In this document: positions 45,805 to 53,666 of the stretch, one piece after another
Layout: every line of letters begins with the position of its first letter
Position numbering within the stretch: the stretch's first letter is position 1
NCBI GenBank assembly: GCA_016718205.1
Contig: JADKEB010000031.1
Span: forward strand, 310,001-374,000
Length of the DNA stretch: 64,000 nt
From: Saprospiraceae bacterium
Lineage (GTDB): Bacteria; Bacteroidota; Bacteroidia; Chitinophagales; Saprospiraceae
Reading direction: 5' to 3'
Made by a program: the position numbers and the translations under genes
Notes under the pieces: model-generated
Database searches by the model: none
Told to the model about the DNA's origin: nothing
The model's input: the letters and a program-made list of their open reading frames with translations, nothing else

Positions 45805-48800
45805 TTAGGACATATTCATCGGTTTTTCTTTAAATACCTGGTGAATACGTTTTAAAAATTCGTCTGCATGATGTTTGTTAAAGCATAAGGGCGGTTTGAT
45901 CTTAATGACATTATGGTCAGGACCATCAGTGCTGGTCAGGATACCCAGTTCTTTCATTCGATTGGAGAGATAGGAAGTAGGCTGGGGTAGTGGATTCATT
46001 TCCTCATCAACTAATTCGAAACCAAGAAACAGACCTAAACCTCTAATGTCACCTATCATACTATATTCCTGCTGTATATGTTGCAACCCTTGGATGAGAT
46101 AATTTCCTGTTGCTCCTGCATTTTCCCTAAGTCCTTCTTCTCTGATGATGTTGAGCACTTCATGACCTATGGCGCAGGAAACAGGATTGCCGCCAAATGT
46201 GTTGAAATACTCCATACCATTTGAAAATGCATCGGCAACAGCCCTAGTACAAACCACTGCTGCCATCGGATGACCATTGCCCAATGGTTTGCCTATGGTC
46301 ACTATATCAGGTACCACATCATGATGCTCGAACGCCCACCAATGGGAACCAATCCTTCCTAACCCTGTCTGCACTTCATCTGCTATACATATACCTCCGG
46401 CAAGTCTTACCATGGAGTACACATATTGCAGAAAATCCGTAGGCAACATGATCTGTCCACCGCAAGATACGATACTCTCATGGATAAAGGCTGCGGGTGA
46501 TTTACCATTCTGTTGCAGATTTTGAAGGATTTCTTTTGCATGATGAGCATATGATTGTCCTGTGTTGTCACCTCGGTATATCCCTCTAAAACTATCTGGA
46601 AGTGGAAGAAGGTGTGTCTCTTTGGGTTTACCCCTACCACCTTTTCCATCAAATTTATACGAACTTATGTCAATACAAGCATTGGTATTGCCATGATATC
46701 CGGATTGGAGTGCTATCATGTCCCTTTGATTTGTATAGGTATAAGCCATTCTTATGGCCAGCTCATTGGCTTCACTACCGGAATTTACTAAATATACTAC
46801 TTCCAGTTCTTTGGGAAAGGTTGAAAGCAATGATTCGGCAAATTTTAAGATGTTGTCATGCAAATATCTTGTATTGGTATTTAATATAACCATTTGACTG
46901 TTGCCCGCAGTGACTATCTTGTGATGTTCATGCCCGACATGTGCAACGTTATTGACAGTGTCGAGATATTTTCTGCCTGTATCATCTATCAGGTATGCTC
47001 CGTTTCCTCTCAATATTTTAAGCGGCTCTTTGTAAGACAATGATAGGTTTTTACCTAAAATCTTTTGCCTTAAAGTCTTTATCTCAGCTATAGATGGAGA
47101 TTTTTCATTTGGCATAGCTTGGTATGAAAAGAGCGAATTTGGGTCAGGACATATACTTTTCCAAACTTCCATTTCATTGTAACAAGCTACTCCGGGGAAA
47201 TCATGTTGATACCCAAACATGTCCAAAATAATCTGAAAATGGAGATGTGGCGCCCAGTCACCGTTTTCATGGAGGTCACCTAAATATCCTATGAGTGTTC
47301 CTTTTTCAACTCTTTGACCTTGCTTTAATACAGATAATGTACTGATGCTCAGATGCCCGTACAAACTGAAAAACAGTATTCCATTGATATCGTGCCTTAG
47401 GATAATAGTCGGTCCATAATCTTTTGGATGATCATTATTAAAAATACTGAAGACTGTTCCTTCAAGAATCGAGTGTACAGGTGTACCAGCTTCAAGCCAA
47501 TAGTCCACTCCCAAATGAACTGTTCTGTATTCAGGGCCACAATTGCCTTCTTTTTTATATTCGTCCGTGCTGTAAAATGGTCTGACTTCCAGAAATCCAT
47601 TTGCCGGGATAGTATTAGGATGGGATTTTTTCCACTTTTTTATTTTCTCCCCAAAAGTTACAGCATCACTATATTCTATTTTATGCCCGATAAAAGTACT
47701 TCCTATGCTCATGTCCGGCTGGGAGATAAGATTGGTGTTTTCTGTAGGGAACATCTTCACCAAATCAATCTTTTGCTCTTTAAGAAAGTTTCGAACATCC
47801 ATTTCATGAGGGTGAGGCATCAAACCTATAGCGGCTCTAAAACTGTAATAAGCCAGGGATGGGTGGATATCAGACCATTGGATAAGCAATCGTCCGGCTG
47901 ACTGATCACTGATCTGAAGATATTCGTTTTCAGGTTCTTTTTGCTTGTTGATGGCAGATTTTGTCAAACTAATGACCAATCTCATACCTATGAGACAATA
48001 CAAGTATCTGACTTCTGTGGCTTCTAATGGAAAAGAGTGATGATATCCTTTTAAAACCGCACAAGTCGCTTGCAGAGGTTCGTTTTGGCCCATAATGGCA
48101 TAGGTAGCAGTTACTGCCACATCATTGATGATGGTTGATTTCACTGCATCTCCATAGTCAATAATGGATACTACGATGTTGCTGTCAAAATCTGTTTGGG
48201 TGATGATATTATTGTCATTGGCATCATTATGGATGACGCTTTTTCTAAGCTTTTCCAGAGCTGATTTCGACTCCTTATATTGACTTATGACTTGAGATAT
48301 CGCACTCTGCAAAGATGGATCGATGAGATGGATATGATTTTCTGTCCAATCAGCATGATCGAGATTCCAGTCAAACACTCTTGAAGCTATAGGATGATCG
48401 AAGTCTATCAATGCAGATGTGGATTCACCCGCTTTTTGTCCTAAACTATATAATAATTCATAAGTCACAGGTGATACTTTCGACCATAAATCTCCTTCTA
48501 TCCAAGTCAACATTCTTACAGCCCTTGTCTTATTTTTATCATCTGTCAGATACAGTGTTTTTGCGCCATTTTCAGCTATTTTCATCATGGGTGCTGATGC
48601 TTTCAAGCTGCTTTTTTCAAGATGTTCAAGGAGTTTTTCCTGAAAGTCCAAAACCTGAATGTCATATTCTTCAGGAGATATTTTAAGGACCCATTTTGTA
48701 CCATTTTTTTGATTTACAAAATAATTGGTATCAATTTCTCCGAGAAGCCGAAATATTTCACCTGAAACACCAAACGCATCTAAACATCTTTTAACAAAAG

Positions 48801-48816
48801 GTAATTGATCAGTCAT
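45805..48816 (-). CDS. Three-domain fusion: phosphotransferase (APH/hydroxylysine-kinase-like), M23 peptidase, class III aminotransferase
   Basis: This 1003-residue protein has no signal peptide. Residues about 1-345 are an aminoglycoside-phosphotransferase-like kinase (VIHNDANDNNII with catalytic Asp near 198, then SIIDYGDA). Residues about 380-570 are an M23 LytM domain with an intact metal site (HLGVD near 433, HLHFQ near 524). Residues about 590-1000 are a class III aminotransferase-fold PLP enzyme (VNSGSEANELAIRMA, ADEVQTGLGR, Lys in TIGKPLGNGHP near 842). The outer pair matches hydroxylysine kinase plus AGXT2L/ETNPPL phospho-lyases, which act on 5-phosphohydroxylysine or phosphoethanolamine. 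The fused enzyme may phosphorylate an amino alcohol and then eliminate phosphate and ammonia. The role of the M23 domain, possibly only ligand binding, is unknown. Confidence 0.88.
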   Translation of the reverse strand: MTDQLPFVKRCLDAFGVSGEIFRLLGEIDTNYFVNQKNGTKWVLKISPEEYDIQVLDFQEKLLEHLEKSSLKASAPMMKIAENGAKTLYLTDDKNKTRAVRMLTWIEGDLWSKVSPVTYELLYSLGQKAGESTSALIDFDHPIASRVFDWNLDHADWTENHIHLIDPSLQSAISQVISQYKESKSALEKLRKSVIHNDANDNNIITQTDFDSNIVVSIIDYGDAVKSTIINDVAVTATYAIMGQNEPLQATCAVLKGYHHSFPLEATEVRYLYCLIGMRLVISLTKSAINKQKEPENEYLQISDQSAGRLLIQWSDIHPSLAYYSFRAAIGLMPHPHEMDVRNFLKEQKIDLVKMFPTENTNLISQPDMSIGSTFIGHKIEYSDAVTFGEKIKKWKKSHPNTIPANGFLEVRPFYSTDEYKKEGNCGPEYRTVHLGVDYWLEAGTPVHSILEGTVFSIFNNDHPKDYGPTIILRHDINGILFFSLYGHLSISTLSVLKQGQRVEKGTLIGYLGDLHENGDWAPHLHFQIILDMFGYQHDFPGVACYNEMEVWKSICPDPNSLFSYQAMPNEKSPSIAEIKTLRQKILGKNLSLSYKEPLKILRGNGAYLIDDTGRKYLDTVNNVAHVGHEHHKIVTAGNSQMVILNTNTRYLHDNILKFAESLLSTFPKELEVVYLVNSGSEANELAIRMAYTYTNQRDMIALQSGYHGNTNACIDISSYKFDGKGGRGKPKETHLLPLPDSFRGIYRGDNTGQSYAHHAKEILQNLQQNGKSPAAFIHESIVSCGGQIMLPTDFLQYVYSMVRLAGGICIADEVQTGLGRIGSHWWAFEHHDVVPDIVTIGKPLGNGHPMAAVVCTRAVADAFSNGMEYFNTFGGNPVSCAIGHEVLNIIREEGLRENAGATGNYLIQGLQHIQQEYSMIGDIRGLGLFLGFELVDEEMNPLPQPTSYLSNRMKELGILTSTDGPDHNVIKIKPPLCFNKHHADEFLKRIHQVFKEKPMNMS

Positions 48817-49140
48817 ATAAATGGGAAATTATTGTCAAAATAATATACTTTCTGACTGTGTTGGATTCTTTTTTTTCCATAAGAAGGAATAATAGAAATT
48901 TATTAAATTCTGATGTGCAAAAATAGAAATAAGTTTCATACAATTAATTTGGCTGACCAAACATATCGATTGTGACCCAAATTTAATTGTAATTTGGAGT
49001 ATCATTAAAAAATTATTCACTTTCGATAAAAAATGAAATTTTGAACCAACTTTTATTTCACCCCAAGATTTTTCAAAAAGTCACATGCTTTTGTAACTTT
49101 TAGGAAATATTTAACGTTAACATGATAAAGAATAAACAAA
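48817..49140. other. Intergenic stretch, no feature recognised
   Basis: AT-rich divergent spacer between the fusion gene and the small lipoprotein-like gene. No repeat copy, RNA or coding frame was identified. Confidence 0.4.
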
Positions 49141-49172
49141 TTGTTTCGTTAATCATTAATAATCTTTATTTG
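49141..49172 (+). promoter_or_regulatory. Candidate promoter for the 72-residue gene
   Basis: TTG at 49141-49143, about 21 bases, TTTATTTG at 49165-49172 (one mismatch to TAnnTTTG), 15 bases before the ATG at 49188. Confidence 0.4.
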
Positions 49173-49187
49173 TACAATCTATAATTT

Positions 49188-49406
49188 ATGAAAAGCAAAT
49201 TAAAGCCATCTCTAATCTTTGGTCTCATATTTTTTGTAAGTATATCTTGTACTATATACCTTCAGTTTCAGGATTTTTTTGAGTATCATGATTTGATGCC
49301 CGTTGATTTTACTGAAACTTATGTTGCAGAAAATTCTGGTCTCCCTGATGTGAGATTTTTGAAAGAAGTTCTAAAATCAATATTCAATATTATTAATCTT
49401 GCCTGA
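49188..49406 (+). CDS. Small secreted or lipoprotein-like hypothetical protein
   Basis: 72 residues: a basic start (MKSKLKPS), a hydrophobic segment (LIFGLIFFVSISC) that resembles a signal with a possible lipobox Cys at about 21, then an acidic, Phe/Glu-rich tail (FEYHDLMPVDFTETYVAEN). No family is recognised. Support is limited to the promoter-like sequence just upstream and the signal-like N-terminus. It may be a real short gene or the start of a longer decayed one. Confidence 0.4.
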   Translation: MKSKLKPSLIFGLIFFVSISCTIYLQFQDFFEYHDLMPVDFTETYVAENSGLPDVRFLKEVLKSIFNIINLA

Positions 49407-49596
49407 CAACTTCCCGTGGTCTACTTAAACGCTAAATAAACACAAAATTACGTTTTAAGTCATGTTTGTGTGCTATCATAATAGCAATAAATGTAAAATC
49501 ATCGATCAAAGGTGGTTTACTCACGATAAAGTGTTAAAAAAATATTAAAAAGTTGAAATTTTTGTCCATCGTGAGGCAAATATTTGTTTGAAGTAA

Positions 49597-49604
49597 TACT
49601 TTTG
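49597..49604 (+). promoter_or_regulatory. -7 element upstream of the thioredoxin-fold gene
   Basis: TACTTTTG, a perfect TAnnTTTG match. It lies inside the longest open frame but 36 bases before the ATG at 49641, which supports that ATG as the start. Confidence 0.5.
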
Positions 49605-49640
49605 TATTCAACTCGGTGTTCTGTATTTACAATAGCAAGT

Positions 49641-50192
49641 ATGAATTTGAGATTTATTATTTTCAGTATTTCTTTTTTAATTGGTTCGGCTGCATTTTCC
49701 CAAAATAAGATAAAGTGGAATTCATGGGAGTTCCTGCCTGAAAAGCTGGACAAAGGAGATAAAAAGTTTCTTGTTTACTTCTATTATGATGGGTGTAAGT
49801 GGTGCAGGGTGATGGAAGAATCTACGTTTTCAGCTGGGCACATAGCCAAATTTGTCAATCAAAATTTTTATGCATTAAGATTAAATGCCTTATCATCAGG
49901 TAAGCTTATGGTAGCTGACAAAGCATACACAACTGTGAGAATAGGTAAATATGATTTTCATGAACTTGCTGCTGAGTTACTTTCAGGAAATATGTCATTT
50001 CCATCTATTGTATTTCTAGATGAAAAGTTCCATAAATTGGCACATTTTGATTCCTATATTGAAATTCCAAAGTTTGAAATGTTGTTATCTTATTATGTAG
50101 GAGATCATCATAAAAATACACTTTGGAAAAGATACAGCACTAACTACTGTCGGGAAAACAATTTCAATTCCTTAGTAAACGATAAGCATTAA
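49641..50192 (+). CDS. Periplasmic thioredoxin-fold protein
   Basis: With the ATG at 49641 (MNLRFIIFSISFLIGSAAFSQ, a signal peptide) the protein has 183 residues. KFLVYFYYDGCKWCRVMEESTFS carries a CxxC motif (CKWC) in a thioredoxin_7/DUF255-like setting, and MSFPSIVFLDEKF holds the cis-Pro. It probably acts as a thiol-disulphide oxidoreductase or reductant in the periplasm. The longer frame of 202 residues would start inside the promoter. The C-terminal 30 residues are Asn-rich and not conserved by eye. Confidence 0.82.
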   Translation: MNLRFIIFSISFLIGSAAFSQNKIKWNSWEFLPEKLDKGDKKFLVYFYYDGCKWCRVMEESTFSAGHIAKFVNQNFYALRLNALSSGKLMVADKAYTTVRIGKYDFHELAAELLSGNMSFPSIVFLDEKFHKLAHFDSYIEIPKFEMLLSYYVGDHHKNTLWKRYSTNYCRENNFNSLVNDKH

Positions 50193-50244
50193 TACTCTTT
50201 GAAGAGTTAAGAGTAGGTGAAAGTGTTGTGGTCATTTTAAATTT

Positions 50245-50300
50245 AGAGTATGTTTAAACTTTTCTCACTTGCGCTCAAGTATAAAAAATTAAACTTACTT
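50245..50300 (-). repeat. Internally deleted copy of the dispersed element (about 56 bases)
   Basis: AGAGTATGTTTAAACTTTT (50245-50263) equals one terminus. It is followed at once by CTCACTTGCGCTCAAGTATAAA (to about 50286), which matches the reverse complement of the opposite end (GTTTGAGCGAAAGTGAGG), and closes with ATTAAACTTACT. Both ends are present with the middle 200 bases lost. Confidence 0.65.
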
Positions 50301-50345
50301 TAATGTAAAGTAGGGTCCCATAAAAATCGTCGAGGAATATATTTT

Positions 50346-51395
50346 CTAGAGCTTTACAAATTTAGAAATTCCCACATTTTGTGATTTTGCATCAAAAGCT
50401 TTGATAAAATAAAGACCAGTTGACAGATCGTTGACTTGAATAGATGAGGTATGGTTTATTTGTGTAGATTTGATGAGTTGTCCATTGGAATTGATAATCT
50501 CTACTGAACGAATATTTTCATTTTCAGGCAGGTATATAAAATCAGAAGCCGGATTGGGTGACACGTTAAGCTTTTCTATCACTATGTCATGAGAACTTGA
50601 TACGCCGTTATTTATCTGAATTACAGAGCTGAAGATTTCCTGAGTAAAGCTTTTGTCCGAATAGAGTTTTAATGTAATGGATGTATTTCCTGAAACATTA
50701 TTGGGAAAAAAGTGGAACTCTATCAGGCTATTACCTTTTTTAAATTTATTGGGCAGACTCGGCATAATTTCATCTACATTATTTCCATAGCAAAACTCCA
50801 GATCGCAAATGAAGGTTTCCCATTGAGGCTTCCAGGTGGTATTGTCCTTGATTACTTTCCAAAATACAGTATATGTGGTGTCGTGACTATTGACATATAT
50901 AATGTTCAATTTGTTGTCTCCACTCACTGGTGTCGTATTGATTGCTAACTCTGAAGGAGTTTGTTTGAGGTAAGTGGCATTCAGGTTGATATTCAGGGTT
51001 TTGATTTCTTTAGTAAAGCCTTTGTCTGAATACAATTTAAGTGCCACATACGCATTACCTAGAGCATTTTTTGGATTAAAATGAAACTCAAATTTGTGTG
51101 TACCTGGTTTTAGGTTGTTTGGAAGGCTTGGATTGCTTTGATCGACATTTACATCATAACAGGACTCCAGATCACAAATATATGTTTCCCAGTTTTGTTT
51201 GAATGAATTGTCCTTTACCAGTTTCCAGTAAACAGGAAGTTGGGTATTTAATGTATTGGTAATGAATATTTCTAGAAGCTGATCTCCACTATTGGGAGCA
51301 ACTACGACTGCCAGATGAGATGGTTTGTAAGTAATGTCTGCCTTGGCTATTACAAAAGAAAGAAAAAAGCAAAGTAATAAAATAAAACGTTTCAT
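50346..51395 (-). CDS. T9SS-secreted protein with two tandem Ig-like repeats
   Basis: This 349-residue protein has a signal peptide (1-20, ending AKA) and two homologous modules (about 22-140 and 148-265). Each carries W-E-T-(Y/F)-ICDLE-x-CY near the middle, SLPN, and EFHF-P-N with V/ITLKLYSDK. The Cys pair in CDLESCY and CDLEFCY probably forms a conserved disulphide or ligand site. Residues about 275-349 (VSPNPASDFIYLP to the terminal ISKFVKL) are a T9SS type A sorting domain. The repeats look like an adhesion or binding module, but I do not recognise the family. The next gene upstream also encodes a T9SS cargo. Confidence 0.78.
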   Translation of the reverse strand: MKRFILLLCFFLSFVIAKADITYKPSHLAVVVAPNSGDQLLEIFITNTLNTQLPVYWKLVKDNSFKQNWETYICDLESCYDVNVDQSNPSLPNNLKPGTHKFEFHFNPKNALGNAYVALKLYSDKGFTKEIKTLNINLNATYLKQTPSELAINTTPVSGDNKLNIIYVNSHDTTYTVFWKVIKDNTTWKPQWETFICDLEFCYGNNVDEIMPSLPNKFKKGNSLIEFHFFPNNVSGNTSITLKLYSDKSFTQEIFSSVIQINNGVSSSHDIVIEKLNVSPNPASDFIYLPENENIRSVEIINSNGQLIKSTQINHTSSIQVNDLSTGLYFIKAFDAKSQNVGISKFVKL

Positions 51396-51421
51396 TTTCT
51401 TAGGAATTTGTTTGATTAAAC

Positions 51422-51453
51422 AAAAAAAGCTTCCGGTATGTTGAAAGCTTTTT
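51422..51453 (-). terminator. Terminator after the small T9SS cargo gene (minus strand)
   Basis: On the minus strand AAAAAGCTTT, an 11-base loop, then AAGCTTTTTTT. It lies 34 bases past the stop at 51487 and before the next gene on the same strand. Confidence 0.65.
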
Positions 51454-51486
51454 ATTATATTTTTGAAAAATCACAATCGAAAAATA

Positions 51487-51843
51487 TTATGCTCCGTCAT
51501 AGGTTTTATTAAACTTGAGCGATCGGATGACTTTGTTTTTTTCGTCCACCATACGAATGATGTACAGACCGGGTTTAAGTTCAGAGATATCATGTTGTGC
51601 ATTATTATAATGCTGGAATGATTTTACCTCTTTACTGAAGATATTTAGTATTACTATTTTTTTGACAACAAATGAACCGTTTGAAATTTGAATGTAATCA
51701 ACAGCCGGATTGGGAAATACTTTGATGTCTTCAATCATTTTAATCTGCTCCTGAAGATGATTATTTGCAGGAATATTACTTTGTGCTGAGATGAAAGCTG
51801 AACAAAGTAGTAATATAATTATCAAGTGTATACTTTTAAACAT
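51487..51843 (-). CDS. Minimal T9SS type A sorting-domain protein
   Basis: With the ATG at 51843 (MFKSIHLIIILLLCSAFISAQ) the protein has 118 residues: a signal peptide, a linker of about 20 residues, and an 80-residue T9SS type A sorting domain (DIKVFPNPAVDYIQIS, then GLYIIRMVDEKNKVIRSLKF). There is essentially no cargo domain. The longer frame adds 14 residues without a signal-like pattern. Short proteins of this kind exist in Bacteroidota, but their role (regulatory cargo, decoy or relic) is not known. Confidence 0.75.
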   Translation of the reverse strand: MFKSIHLIIILLLCSAFISAQSNIPANNHLQEQIKMIEDIKVFPNPAVDYIQISNGSFVVKKIVILNIFSKEVKSFQHYNNAQHDISELKPGLYIIRMVDEKNKVIRSLKFNKTYDGA

Positions 51844-52013
51844 AAGCCATTCGTTTATACCGCAAATATAATGAGTATATTGCATAATTCATCTTAAAAA
51901 TGTGTTAAATTTTGAATTATCCTTACATTTGTCACATAACTTGCAGAAATACAACGGATTAATTGATAACAAAATGAATATACATTATTAAATAATTTAA
52001 TTTAATTAAAGAA

Positions 52014-53069
52014 ATGTCAAGTTTTGGTATAAAAATTGAAGGGTTTGGCTTTGTTGGTGATGAAGAAATTGCACTTATAACATTGTGTAATCGGTCCGGA
52101 CAAAAGGTGCAGATCACGAATCTTGGCGGTATCGTGCATCGCTGGGTTTGTCCTGATCGATATGGTCAATCGGCTGATATTTTGCTGGGTTGTGAAAATT
52201 TACAGGGCTATTTGGCCAATCATCCCTATTTTGGAGCTATAATCGGGAGGTACGCCAATAGGATCGCTTTTGGAAAGTTTAACATCAGTGGTGAAGAATA
52301 TCAGCTTCAGACTAATCTTGCTCCACATCATCTACATGGAGGTGTTGCTGGTTTAGATAAGAAGATTTGGAATTTTAAAACATCCAATTGTGCAGACAAA
52401 TGTACAGTTCAGCTGAGTACGTTAAGTCCACACCTTGAAGAAGGGTATCCGGGCAATCTTATGATCGAAGTTTGTTATACATTTAATGATAATAATGAAT
52501 TGATTATAGAGTTTTTTGCTCAAACAGATAAACCGACAATAGTGAATCTTACCAACCACTGTTATTTCAATCTGTCAGGCAATCAGAGTGGCGATGTCCT
52601 GGACCATGAAGTTCGTATTGCTGCCGAAAATTTTACTGAGGTGGATGATACTTTGATACCTACAGGAAGAATACAATCTGTGGAGGGTACTATCCTTGAT
52701 GTAAGAAATTACAAGAAGATCAGCGAAAGTATACTTGCTCATGATGCTATATTTTTGAATACAAACGGATTTGATCACAATTATGTAGTCAACGATCATC
52801 TACCTGATGCACCCGTTGCGGTAGTAAAACATGAAGCATCAGGTCGCATGCTTGAAGTGTTTACAGATCAACCAGGTGTCCAGCTCTATACCGGTAACTG
52901 GCTGGGAGATGTAGATGGAAAAGAAGGAAAATACAAACCATATGCGGGTTTATGTGTGGAAACACAACATTTTCCGGATTCTCCCAATCATGACGATTTT
53001 CCAACTACCATGTTGATACCAGGAGAGAAGTTTTACTCAAGGACGACATACAAGGTCAGTAATTTTTGA
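52014..53069 (+). CDS. galM: Aldose 1-epimerase
   Basis: Aldose 1-epimerase (mutarotase) interconverts alpha and beta anomers of galactose, glucose and related sugars. The 351-residue protein has GRYANRIAFGKF, HHLHGGVAGLDKKIW (catalytic His near 107), NLTNHCYFNLSG (second His near 182) and the catalytic Glu in LCVETQHFPDSPN near 318. No signal peptide is seen, so it is probably cytoplasmic. Its stop is adjacent to the convergent DUF4920 stop. Confidence 0.94.
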   Translation: MSSFGIKIEGFGFVGDEEIALITLCNRSGQKVQITNLGGIVHRWVCPDRYGQSADILLGCENLQGYLANHPYFGAIIGRYANRIAFGKFNISGEEYQLQTNLAPHHLHGGVAGLDKKIWNFKTSNCADKCTVQLSTLSPHLEEGYPGNLMIEVCYTFNDNNELIIEFFAQTDKPTIVNLTNHCYFNLSGNQSGDVLDHEVRIAAENFTEVDDTLIPTGRIQSVEGTILDVRNYKKISESILAHDAIFLNTNGFDHNYVVNDHLPDAPVAVVKHEASGRMLEVFTDQPGVQLYTGNWLGDVDGKEGKYKPYAGLCVETQHFPDSPNHDDFPTTMLIPGEKFYSRTTYKVSNF

Positions 53070-53558
53070 CTATTTCTTAATCATGACGCCTGAAGCCATG
53101 AACTTGAGTTCTGTTACAGGTTCAGTAATCTTTTCAATTTCTTCAGGGGTTTTACCTTCATCTTCTGCAAAGTGTTTCAAATCTTCGACGGAAGTTATTT
53201 CCCTGTAGGCTTTTCCAAGCATGACCACTTCTTTGCCGACAAGATCCTTGGGCATAAAAAATCCATAATCTTCAAACTGAACAAACATTTCTGTTTTAGT
53301 GGTGTCTGCATCTGAGACTATATTCATCCAGCAACCTTTAGTCTGACAAACACCAGACACTTTACCAACTACTTTGGCATCAATGGAGTCTGCTACTGAC
53401 ATCTTTTGGAGTAATACATCATAAGTAATCATGCCGGAAGTGTCGATTTTTTCACCAAAGTGGGTACTATCGCCAACTATTTCTTCACCTGACTTTGTAT
53501 TTTTGCAGGCCGAAAATGAAATGATGACTATTAAAAAATAAAAAGCTAAACTTTTCAT
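53070..53558 (-). CDS. DUF4920 domain-containing lipoprotein
   Basis: This 162-residue protein has the lipobox SFSAC (Cys about 18). The DUF4920 body contains AKVVGKVSGVCQTKGCWMNIVSD (VCQxKGCWM is the family mark, two conserved Cys) and MFVQFEDYGFFMPKDLVGKEVVMLGKA. The two Cys suggest metal binding or a thiol role at the envelope, which is inference. It is convergent with galM. Confidence 0.88.
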   Translation of the reverse strand: MKSLAFYFLIVIISFSACKNTKSGEEIVGDSTHFGEKIDTSGMITYDVLLQKMSVADSIDAKVVGKVSGVCQTKGCWMNIVSDADTTKTEMFVQFEDYGFFMPKDLVGKEVVMLGKAYREITSVEDLKHFAEDEGKTPEEIEKITEPVTELKFMASGVMIKK

Positions 53559-53666
53559 AAAACTCGATTTTTAAATAATAAAATGTAATTGAATTAAGTT
53601 TACTGTCAGAATAAATCCTTCGCCTTCAGAATAACAAATACATAATTGCCCTTAAAATATTGAATT

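Noticed and set aside
46407..46889. Reading frames opposite the fusion gene
   Set aside because: They lie wholly within the well-supported 1003-residue coding region on the other frames and show no domain.
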